Shown piece after piece: positions 45,919 through 52,902 of a stretch of DNA of 64,000 nt. Numbering within the stretch: the first letter of the stretch is position 1; each line of letters begins with the position of its first letter. The notes under the pieces were generated by a model that was not told where the DNA came from, ran no database searches, and saw nothing but the letters and a program-made list of their open reading frames with translations. The position numbers and the translations under genes are program-made. The DNA is from Sinohyriopsis cumingii. Taxonomy: Eukaryota > Mollusca > Bivalvia > Unionida > Unionidae. The stretch is from the NCBI GenBank assembly GCA_028554795.2, contig CM068827.1, positions 77,435,677 to 77,499,676 on the forward strand, given 5' to 3'.

Positions 45919-47650
45919 ATGAAACGATCCTATTCATTCGAGAAGAAAGAAGAAGAAAGTAAGAGGCAGAAACGTGATCTATCGCCTCGTACCAGGGCTG
46001 AAGTCTTGGCACAAATTCATGCCAGTGATTTTGAAGAGGACATGAGTGAACCAGAATCCGAACACTCTAAACCAAGTTCACCACCCTTAGTCAACCCTGA
46101 AAAGTACTATTCCATTCGAGAGACGGAAAAGCGCTCCTCTAGAAAATTTAAAATCACGGCTTACAAATACACGGTGAAGTTTAAAGATTTCAAGGCTGAA
46201 GTACCGTTAGAGAAAGCAGAAGTGTTCATCACTGGGGTGTGGGATTCTTTGCTCACCGCACTCAAGCGACAATGTCAACCCAAAGAAGACGATCGTTTGA
46301 GACTTCCATACAACACGACGGTTTGAAATCCCCTGTTTGGATCGAGTTTAGCACCCCTGCAGAATTGACTGCTTCCAAAGTCATGGACAAGATTCAACAC
46401 GTGCAACAATCTAATGACCAGTTTGACATCACCGATGGAAAAGCCACACTCGACATGACCCACGTCTCTCCTCCTCAAGGGACCGGACAACGCAATAAGG
46501 TGTTACTGGTGAGCGACCTTCGCATCACCAAAACGAGCCTCGTCCAAATTCACAACCCTCAAGACCAGATGTGTTTAGCCAGGGCTATCGTGGTGGGACG
46601 AACCTATGCCAACAAGAACGACACGGTAGAATGGAAAAGAACCTGGGAGAACATTCGAAAATCGAACCGAGCCAAACAACGAAGTGATGCAGAACTCCTG
46701 TTATAACAAGCTGACCTGTCCAAAGACACACCCTGCGGTATTCCTGAAATGCAAACATTGCAAGATGTCCTAGCTCCATTCTACACCTTGAAAGTGCACC
46801 CTCAAGAAGTGCGCGGGCCTCTGTTGTTTCGAGGCCAAGACTTTAAGGATGGAAAATACATTCACCTTTATCATCACGATGACCGATTCGATACCATTAC
46901 CACTATCACCGGATTCCTGGGATACAAATATTACTGTGAGAAATGTGACTATGGTTATAATAATCGAGATTAACACAAACATTGCGGATGGAAATGCTCA
47001 GGATGTTTGGCCTCTCCACCCTGTCTGAGCGAAGGACAAGAAAGAGTACATTGTCCTGCTTGTCTGCGCACGTTTGTCAGCCCTGCCTGTTACCAACAAC
47101 ATCTGAAGACGCATGGTTCACAGCAGAAATGTGCTTGTCAACTGCTGAGATTGTGCCCTACGTGTGGACAAGGCCTACGTACCAATAATGCCAAGACACA
47201 CGTATGTTCAGGAAAGAAAAAATGTCACATTTGTCACCACATCGTGGACTTGGAACACCAATGCTACGTGCAAAAATACCAACCCCCACCAGAGAAAGAG
47301 GACGGTCACAAGAAGAAAGGCAATTTCATCTTTTTTGATTTCGAATGCATGCAAGAGACCGGTATTCACATTCCTAATTTCTGCGTGGCTCATCGAGCGT
47401 GCTAGAAGTGCATTCAAGAACCTATCTTCAGTCATTACCCTCAATGCAGCAAGATTCCTGGAGGACGTGAAAAAATCTTTCGAGGACCAAACACGCTAGC
47501 CGATTTTGCCCTATGGGTCTTAGACCCCATCGACAACACGTGGAGCCAAGAGGACATCAAACGTTATGGAGATTGTCATCGTCATGCCACAGTGATGGCT
47601 CACAATTTCTCCGGATACGATGGACAGTTTCTTTTGAGATACAATGTCAT
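45919..47650 (+). pseudogene. Protein-primed DNA polymerase B, N-terminal and exonuclease part only
   Basis: The frame from 45919 (M-K-R-S-Y-S-F-E-K-K) shifts near 46305 by what looks like one lost base, then continues in one frame to about 47650. That frame is interrupted by stops at 46704 (TAA), 46971 (TAA) and 47403 (TAG). Readable features: zinc-binding clusters (H-C-P-A-C-L-R-T-F, C-P-T-C-G-Q-G-L, C-H-I-C-H-H-I-V), the ExoI motif F-D-F-E (Asp at 47337, Glu at 47343) and the ExoII motif A-H-N-F-S-G-Y-D (Asn at 47604, Asp at 47619). This is the 5' third to half of a Polinton polymerase; ExoIII and all polymerase motifs are missing. It cannot replicate the element. Confidence 0.8.
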
Positions 47651-47903
47651 CATCGACAAACAAAACCCCAAAGAAGCTTTCATGAGGGCTGGCAAAAATG
47701 TCTTGCTGCAAACGGGTAAAGACCTTTTGGGCCGACGAGAAACACCTATAAATGCCCTGCACGCTACCGAGTCAGGCATTCAGCAAGGACAAGGCAGAAA
47801 GAGACGACGAAGAAAACACCCTTTCACCAGACTTCACACTTCTAAAGCTAGAAAGACAAAGAAAAGAAAAACCGTTCGAGACTTAGACGTTTTCGATTAT
47901 TAA
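47651..47903 (+). pseudogene. C-terminal piece of a basic virion-core-like protein fused to the polymerase relic
   Basis: After the ExoII motif, with no frame break, the sequence changes to N-P-K-E-A-F-M-R-A-G-K-N-V-L-L, then D-L-L-G-R-R-E-T-P, a Gly/Gln turn, R-K-R-R-R-R-K-H and a tail ending D-L-D-V-F-D-Y. A Lys/Arg-rich tail immediately before the capsid gene is what Polinton and adenovirus-like core or minor virion proteins show. I read this as the end of that gene, joined to the polymerase by an internal deletion. The junction (about 47645-47660) is inferred from the change in character. Confidence 0.5.
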
Positions 47904-47926
47904 AGTATTGAGACGCAGAGAAAAAA

Positions 47927-49243
47927 ATGATGCACCGAGAATCTTGCGCCTGTTCCAAGTCGGAACTGGAACTGTTTGCCATGCCCCCCACCATGATGAC
48001 CATGCAAGAATCCCAATGGGTGGAATTTCATCCAGTCTCCTCTTTGACGGATTCAGCTCCCATCGAGTTTGAAATCAAAGGACAGCCTGAAGATTACATC
48101 GATCTGAATAGCAGTTACTTGTACTTGAAAGTCAAAGTAACCGAAGTGGACGGTGACCCTCTCACTGATACGTCCAGAGTAGCTCCCGTCAACAATTTCA
48201 TGCATTCCTTGTTCAGTGGAGTGGACTTGTATTTAAATAACAAACTGGTCAGCAGCAGCATGGATACTTACCCTTACCGAGCGTACCTGGAAAATCTCTT
48301 GACGTACGGAAAAGAAGCCAAAAACACTCATCTGGATGCTTGCGTGGTATGGAAGCCTGACGCATTAGGTGCAAAGTTCGACAGCACTACAATTGATGGG
48401 GATGCTCAAAATTTATCGGGATTTATAGAACGAAGAAAGAAAATTGCACTAAGTCGTAGTTTAGAACTGATGGATCGTTTACATTTGGACATGTGGTTGC
48501 AAGAGAAATATTTGCTGAACGGAGTGGATGTCTGCTTGAGACTGAATCGCAGCAGTGCCGCTTTCCATCTGTTGTCTAATGCTAACGATTACAAAACTGT
48601 CATCCAAGAAGCCAGACTCTACGTGCGACGTGTGGAAGTGTTACCTAAAGTAGGTAACGACGTCAGTCAGACGTTGAGCAGAACGACCGCCAAGTATCCG
48701 ATCCGACGAGTGGAAGTGAAAACCTTCACCATTCCTAGGGGACAGCGATCCATGATCGAAGATCATCTGTTCCAAGGACAGCTACCCAAGCGTTTGATCC
48801 TTGGTATCGTCGAGAATACAACCTTCAACAGAGCTGTCGATAAAAATCCTTTCAACTTTCGACACTTTGGCGTGTCCAAGATCGAAGTCAGTCGCGATGG
48901 CAAGACCTTGTGTACCCGACCTTTCGAGCCTAACTTTACCCAGAACAATTACTTGAGATCGTACTTGTCCCTGTACGAAGCCACCGGACAGTTAGGAACC
49001 AACACCAGTCACGGCATTACGTACGAGGATTATGCAGGAGGCTATGCTTTGTGGGGTTTTGATTTCACTCCGGACCAAGGCAGCGACGAGGGACATTTCT
49101 ACCCTATAAAATCAGGCCAGATTCGAGTGGAAATTCAGTTTGCAAACCCACCCCCTGATGTAACGGTGAACGTCATCCTGTGTGCAGAATTCGATAATAC
49201 GATAGAAATCAACAGTTTGAGAGAAGTCATTCTAGACTATTAG
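47927..49243 (+). CDS. Probable major capsid protein (F54H12.2-like, Polinton)
   Basis: 438 residues, fully open. It belongs to the group often annotated F54H12.2-like in invertebrates, which are Polinton proteins; related Polinton and adintovirus proteins of this size are double jelly-roll major capsid proteins. Visible traits: beta-rich composition, F-E-I-K-G-Q-P-E-D-Y-I-D-L near residue 45, a Y-L-Y-L-K-V-K-V strand, P-V-N-N-F-M-H-S-L-F-S-G-V, Y-P-Y-R-A-Y-L-E and a C-terminal E-F-D-N-T-I-E-I-N. Two adjacent ATGs give the start (M-M-H-R-E-S). It is the least damaged gene of the element and is followed after 5 bases by the next ATG, so it may be co-transcribed with the next two genes. Which of the Polinton capsid proteins it is rests on family memory. 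Confidence 0.75.
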   Translation: MMHRESCACSKSELELFAMPPTMMTMQESQWVEFHPVSSLTDSAPIEFEIKGQPEDYIDLNSSYLYLKVKVTEVDGDPLTDTSRVAPVNNFMHSLFSGVDLYLNNKLVSSSMDTYPYRAYLENLLTYGKEAKNTHLDACVVWKPDALGAKFDSTTIDGDAQNLSGFIERRKKIALSRSLELMDRLHLDMWLQEKYLLNGVDVCLRLNRSSAAFHLLSNANDYKTVIQEARLYVRRVEVLPKVGNDVSQTLSRTTAKYPIRRVEVKTFTIPRGQRSMIEDHLFQGQLPKRLILGIVENTTFNRAVDKNPFNFRHFGVSKIEVSRDGKTLCTRPFEPNFTQNNYLRSYLSLYEATGQLGTNTSHGITYEDYAGGYALWGFDFTPDQGSDEGHFYPIKSGQIRVEIQFANPPPDVTVNVILCAEFDNTIEINSLREVILDY

Positions 49244-49248
49244 AAGGT

Positions 49249-49749
49249 ATGGAAGACTGTTATCCCTCTTTACCTAGTGGAGAAACTTTGGAGATGGAAT
49301 GTGAGGAGACCGTGGAAAAAGAATCTCAAAACAAAGACGACGAAGTTATGATGAAGTCAAAATGGCCAGAACAAGAAGCGCATTTAGTCTCCTGTTTTGC
49401 CAAACACTTGGTCGAAAAAATGACGGAATTGATCAAAAAAGAGTGCTATGGATGTCAAAACGATCATCCCAGTCAAATTCAACACGATAAATGCCTGATG
49501 CTGAGTCAAGAAGAAAAATTGGACGAGTATCTGGACGATGCTTGGAGTCTCATCTCGGACGAAGTCGTGTTGCATCAGTGGTATAAAGACTTGCGTGAAC
49601 ATTCTTGTCCACCATTAACCACTCAAGAGATCGATCGTATCGAAGCTCTCCTGAATCAGAGTGAGAAGACGAAACGAAGAAACGGTTATTTGTCAGACAT
49701 TTTCAAGCAAAAAGTCAGGATCGAATTGATGACTTATTATTACCTGTGA
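49249..49749 (+). CDS. Cys/His-rich Polinton protein of unknown function
   Basis: 166 residues. An acidic N-terminus is followed by C-Y-G-C-Q-N-D-H-P-S-Q (Cys66, Cys69, His73) and H-D-K-C (His79, Cys82), a probable zinc site, then a helical C-terminal half (E-E-K-L-D-E-Y-L-D-D-A-W). A protein with this C-x2-C...H-P-S-Q...H...C pattern sits beside capsid and protease genes in other invertebrate Polintons, as I recall; its role is not established. It begins 5 bases after the capsid stop and ends 19 bases before the protease ATG. Confidence 0.7.
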   Translation: MEDCYPSLPSGETLEMECEETVEKESQNKDDEVMMKSKWPEQEAHLVSCFAKHLVEKMTELIKKECYGCQNDHPSQIQHDKCLMLSQEEKLDEYLDDAWSLISDEVVLHQWYKDLREHSCPPLTTQEIDRIEALLNQSEKTKRRNGYLSDIFKQKVRIELMTYYYL

Positions 49750-49768
49750 AGAAGAAAAAAAACGAAAC

Positions 49769-50320
49769 ATGGATACCTGGGAACTTTATTACCTTTTGAA
49801 CCACAGTTCGTATACGGCTTCTTGGAATCCTGTCGTCTGTGCTAAAGATGAACTCCCTCATCTCAAACCTCAAGACCATCTAGCTTATGTGATCAACACG
49901 GACGACAGTCATCTCCCAGGAACCCGCTGGGTAGCCGTCTACTTTCCTCAAGAAGGATGTGTGGAATATTTCGATTCGTACGGATTGCCTCCTTTGGAAG
50001 ACGATATCATTGACTTTATGAGAAGAAATGCTCAGACCACCCGATTCAATAATGTGAAATTACAAGGCACAGATTCCTTGGTGTGTGGACAATATTGTGT
50101 GTATTTTCTGCATCATCGCAGCCTGGGCTATTCCTTAGAACATTTAGTGACTCATTTTGATCCTCGTTCTTCTTCTAGAAATGATGTGAAAGTAGATGAA
50201 TGGTTTTGTGACCATTATGCTTATCTTTTGTCTCTAGCTAGGAAACGTAGTGTCCATCAATGGCCTAATGACTTCCAACAGTGGAAATCACAATTTCATT
50301 CACAACGTTGCCAACCCTGA
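49769..50320 (+). CDS. Adenain-type (C5) maturation protease with catalytic His replaced
   Basis: 183 residues, slightly shorter than adenovirus protease. Motifs in order: G-T-R-W-V-A-V-Y-F (residues 51-59), E-Y-F-D-S-Y-G (Asp69), L-Q-G-T-D-S-L-V-C-G-Q-Y-C (Gln99, Cys106). In C5 proteases the residue before the Trp is the catalytic His; here it is Arg53 (CGC at 49925-49927), one transition away from CAC. Asp, Gln and Cys are intact. The protease normally cleaves virion precursors during assembly; with Arg in this place it should be inactive. The related relic at 43236 keeps T-H-W. Confidence 0.85.
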   Translation: MDTWELYYLLNHSSYTASWNPVVCAKDELPHLKPQDHLAYVINTDDSHLPGTRWVAVYFPQEGCVEYFDSYGLPPLEDDIIDFMRRNAQTTRFNNVKLQGTDSLVCGQYCVYFLHHRSLGYSLEHLVTHFDPRSSSRNDVKVDEWFCDHYAYLLSLARKRSVHQWPNDFQQWKSQFHSQRCQP

Positions 50321-50450
50321 CCAAAATAATGTGTAAATTGAAAAAAAATGTTTGATGTTATATTGTTGGATTATTGTTAAAAATGTTAGAGTTGTTTGTT
50401 AGTGTTAAGTGATTTTGAATAAAAAATGTGTTTTGAAACAAATGCCTTTG
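50321..50450 (+). terminator. Polyadenylation region of the capsid-protease block
   Basis: GAATAAAAAA at about 50418-50427, followed by TGTGTTTTG (GT-rich element). An ordinary AATAAA-type end, unlike the stem-loop ends of the small genes. Confidence 0.7.
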
Positions 50451-50547
50451 TCTTTTGTTTGGCTATAAGAATGTTGATTCATGCTCTTTGACTTCTCTCT
50501 ATCCCTCTCATGACACTCATTGAACGTTGCGGCTCGAAAACCGTAGA

Positions 50548-50582
50548 GGGATGTTTTCCTTCACGTCCGCGCTTTGACTTTA
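50548..50582 (+). promoter_or_regulatory. Shared promoter motif, copy 1
   Basis: GGGATGTTTTCCTTCACGTC followed by CGCGCTTTGA, then a TATA-like CTTTAAGAACC. About 50 bases upstream of the preferred ATG at 50630. Copies occur at 51408, 52090 and 52158. Confidence 0.75.
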
Positions 50583-50629
50583 AGAACCGGGGTAGTTTAC
50601 AGTCTAACCATCCATTGTCGACTACGAAG

Positions 50630-50923
50630 ATGTGCTCCAAACTAGCTAAGCTAAACGAAGCCTACGTAAATTTGCATAGGGTCAGACACAGTCTGATACC
50701 GAAGCCAGAAGAGATAGAGAATGTGAGAATGTTAAAAGTCACTGAAGACCTGATAGAAGAGCTCTTCAGAGAAGAAGTGAACAGGGAGAAAGAAGAATGG
50801 ACAGAGAAGTACAGACTTCAGAGACAGCAGCAACAGCAACAACAGCAGCAGCAGCAACCTGAACCTGACAGAGGCTTTGTCGATTGTCGTATCGACACCA
50901 AAGAGTTCTTCTTCTCTTTCTGA
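50630..50923 (+). CDS. Small coiled-coil protein, cassette 1
   Basis: 97 residues from M-C-S-K-L-A-K-L-N-E-A-Y. The frame is open further upstream to 50510, but that stretch contains the promoter motif, so the internal ATG is preferred. It has an N-terminal amphipathic helix, a Glu/Arg coiled coil (E-E-L-F-R-E-E-V-N-R-E-K-E-E-W), a run of about 11 Gln and a short C-terminal tail. The start resembles the proteins of cassettes 2 and 3 (K-L or K-M, Leu every 6-7 residues, then charged helix), suggesting diverged tandem duplicates. Function unknown. It ends about 95 bases before a histone-type stem-loop. Confidence 0.65.
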   Translation: MCSKLAKLNEAYVNLHRVRHSLIPKPEEIENVRMLKVTEDLIEELFREEVNREKEEWTEKYRLQRQQQQQQQQQQQPEPDRGFVDCRIDTKEFFFSF

Positions 50924-51017
50924 AGAAGCAGACCTATCGTCAGAAAGTCTATCCTCAGAGGATGTCGCATTCTTAGAAATTAAAAGATTGCCATAGCAAA
51001 CAAAAAAAAAAAAAAAC

Positions 51018-51033
51018 AGCCCTTTTCAGGGCT
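51018..51033 (+). terminator. Histone-type 3' stem-loop, cassette 1
   Basis: AGCCCTTTTCAGGGCT with perfect 6-bp pairing, then ACCCA, then CTAGAAAAGAAA purines. The 5' flank is an A run plus C. Confidence 0.82.
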
Positions 51034-51407
51034 ACCCAATACTCTAGAAAAGAAATAACAATCCATTTTCCAATGTGTGTATGTAGAGTAGTTTGAATAT
51101 AAACACTAGCTCTTTTTTATAGTGTGAGGGTATGTGTTTGTGTATAGGATTGTGTGTTTGTAAGTGCTCACGTACGTTGGTGTGGATAGTAGATTAAGAT
51201 CATGTTTTTTTTTTTTTTGCTGTTTGACGTGTGGGGAGAGTAGATTTGGGGTTTGATTGGATTGCTTTGCGTATGTGAATAGTATATTGAAGTGATTAAT
51301 GAAAATTTTAAAATTAGTAATGGGTAGTATAAAAAAGTGAGTGCGTGTTTCTTTTAGGTCCGCGCGTTTGTTTGGTACTGATCTAGGTAATATCAATTTT
51401 GTTTTAA
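51034..51407. repeat. Spacer duplicated between cassettes
   Basis: Shares CCAATGTGTGTATGTAGAGT, GAATATAAACACT and TTTTTTATAGTGT with 51841-52090. The part 51357-51407 (TCCGCGCGTTTGTTTGG, TGATCTAGGTAATATCAATT) recurs almost unchanged at 52107-52157. This indicates tandem duplication of the whole cassette, or later gene conversion. Confidence 0.8.
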
Positions 51408-51446
51408 GGGGATGTTTTCCATCACGTCCGCGCTTTCACTATAAAT
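51408..51446 (+). promoter_or_regulatory. Shared promoter motif, copy 2, with TATA
   Basis: GGGGATGTTTTCCATCACGT then CCGCGCTTTCAC, followed directly by TATAAAT (51440-51446). About 50 bases before the ATG at 51496. Confidence 0.78.
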
Positions 51447-51495
51447 TGAAACTCGCTGGGCAGTCTAGCTACCCTGTTCATTCGTTAACAAGACA

Positions 51496-51792
51496 ATGCA
51501 TACCAGAATTGTAAAGCTTCTAGAACTCCAGATGCACCTGGAATATGCCAGGCGCCTGTTAAATGAACTGGCCGCGGAGGCCATTGTCGAAGAGGGAAGG
51601 ATGAAAGAGGAGGAGGAAAGAAGAAAAAAAGAAGAGGAGGAAAAGGAGAGAAGAAATTTCAGAATCCCAGAGACAGAAAATTGGGATTCTGAAGCCACTT
51701 ATCCCGCCTCTGCACTCCCAAGAAAAAAGGTAAAAGGAGACTGGGGAAGAAGATGTGTGTGTGGTGCCAGGCCTGGAAGGTGCCATCATTAA
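51496..51792 (+). CDS. Small coiled-coil protein, cassette 2
   Basis: 98 residues: M-H-T-R-I-V-K-L-L-E-L-Q-M-H-L-E, a Leu-rich helix, then a strongly charged Glu/Lys/Arg coiled coil (about 35-55), a Pro/Trp segment and a Cys/His end (R-C-V-C-G-A-R-P-G-R-C-H-H) that could bind metal. Same position and general build as cassettes 1 and 3. Function unknown. The stop is 32 bases before the stem-loop. Confidence 0.68.
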   Translation: MHTRIVKLLELQMHLEYARRLLNELAAEAIVEEGRMKEEEERRKKEEEEKERRNFRIPETENWDSEATYPASALPRKKVKGDWGRRCVCGARPGRCHH

Positions 51793-51824
51793 CCAGGTGT
51801 CACTGGAGTTAAAAAAAAACAAAC

Positions 51825-51840
51825 AGCCCTTTTCAGAGCT
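51825..51840 (+). terminator. Histone-type 3' stem-loop, cassette 2
   Basis: AGCCCTTTTCAGAGCT, one C-A mismatch in the stem, then ACCCA and CTAGAAAATAAA. Confidence 0.75.
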
Positions 51841-52089
51841 ACCCAATACTCTAGAAAATAAATAATAATCCATTTGCCAATGTGTGTATGTAGAGTAGTG
51901 TGAATATAAACACTGAATCTTTTTTTTATAGTGTTTGTGTTTGTGTTTGTAAGCGCTGACGTAGGTTTGTGTGGATAGTAGATTTTGGGTTTCATTTTAA
52001 TGCTTTGCGTGTGTAAATAGTAGATTAGGGGTTTGTTTATTGATGCTTCACGTATGTGGATAGTAGATCATATGAAACGAGAAAAGTAG

Positions 52090-52195
52090 GGGATGTTTTC
52101 CTTCACGTCCGCGCGTTTGTTTGGAATTGATCTAGGTAATATCAATTTTGTTTTAAGGGGATGTTTTCCATCACGTCCGCGCTTTCACTATAAGA
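52090..52195 (+). promoter_or_regulatory. Shared promoter motif, copies 3 and 4, with TATA
   Basis: Two copies in tandem (52090-52115 and 52158-52185). The second is followed by CTATAAG (52188-52194). The ATG of cassette 3 is about 50 bases further on. Confidence 0.78.
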
Positions 52196-52244
52196 ACCCA
52201 CAGTATTCGTCGTTCAAACCATTCTACAAAGAATAAAAAAGAAG

Positions 52245-52571
52245 ATGGCTTCGAACCAGCTTGATAAAATGAAAACATTGCAAGACGTCCTGGACAATTT
52301 GGGTATGATAGAGCAAATGTTAGTGAGGTTAAACGAGGATCACTATTCTTATAGCCCCCATCGAGTGAAGATGGAGATTAACAACTTAAGAAAAGTAAAG
52401 GAAATGATAAGTGCTGTGATGAAAGAAATAAAGCAGGAGAAGGAGGATGAAGAGGAAAGGATAAGGATAAGAGCATGGAATGAAAAAATTGAAAAAGAAG
52501 AAGAAGAGGAGGAGAAGAAGAAAGAAGAGAAAAAAAGGAAGAAAAGAAAGAAAAGAAGAGAAAGAGTGTAG
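52245..52571 (+). CDS. Small coiled-coil protein, cassette 3
   Basis: 108 residues: M-A-S-N-Q-L-D-K-M-K-T-L-Q-D-V-L, helices with Leu spacing (N-L-G-M-I-E-Q-M-L-V-R-L), then an almost pure Glu/Lys/Arg tail ending R-E-R-V. Net composition suggests binding to nucleic acid or to a basic/acidic partner (inference). Outermost gene on the right; it reads into the inverted repeat, where its stem-loop lies 59 bases after the stop. Confidence 0.7.
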   Translation: MASNQLDKMKTLQDVLDNLGMIEQMLVRLNEDHYSYSPHRVKMEINNLRKVKEMISAVMKEIKQEKEDEEERIRIRAWNEKIEKEEEEEEKKKEEKKRKKRKKRRERV

Positions 52572-52619
52572 GACAGAAAATAAGAAGTTGGTGGAGAAAT
52601 AGAAGAAATTAGAAGCAGA

Positions 52620-52902
52620 AGAAACCCAAAGGCCCTTTTCAGGGCCACCCAAGTCTCTCGAAAAGAGATTGACTTTCCATTGCCTACCCCTTTTTTATTT
52701 TTTATTTTTTTAATTTTTAAAAAAATAAAAAATCCCATGTTCAATTGCCTTTGTCCCTAGAATTGCTTTTTTTTCTCCATTGTTTCAATTGCATTTGTCC
52801 CTAGAATGGATATTTCTTTTCTCCCATGTTAAATTTCCTTGTCCCCAGAGTGGATGCCTTTTTTTTTCCATGTTAAATTTACATAGTCCCCAGAGTGGAT
52901 AT
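52620..52902. repeat. Right terminal inverted repeat of the Polinton
   Basis: Mirror of 43726-44006, including the stem-loop, GGGGTAGGCAATGGAAAG (as complement), the A/T-run segment and the roughly 40-bp tandem units, ending ...CCCCAGAGTGGATAT. Confidence 0.88.
52631..52646 (+). terminator. Histone-type 3' stem-loop, cassette 3 / right TIR
   Basis: CCAAA (52626-52630), GGCCCTTTTCAGGGCC, ACCCA (52647-52651), then CTCGAAAAGAGATTGA. This is a perfect match to the metazoan histone mRNA layout and the mirror of 43982-43997. Confidence 0.88.

Larger units (their letters stand above)
43650..52902. mobile_element. Polinton/Maverick-like element, decayed
   Basis: About 9.25 kb bounded by inverted repeats (43726-44006 and 52620-52902, with extra left-hand repeat units from about 43650). 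It has capsid, adenain-type protease and protein-primed DNA polymerase B remnants, the defining Polinton set. I find no RVE-type integrase and no FtsK/HerA-type ATPase. The polymerase gene is broken by one frameshift and three stops and has lost its polymerase domain, so the copy is not autonomous. Small genes at both ends read outward into the inverted repeats. I could not find the 6-bp target duplication expected of Polintons, so the outer edges are approximate. Confidence 0.85.

Noticed and set aside
43650-52902. Histone genes inside the Polinton, suggested by the stem-loops
   Set aside because: None of the small proteins shows a histone fold motif; only the mRNA-end signal is histone-like.
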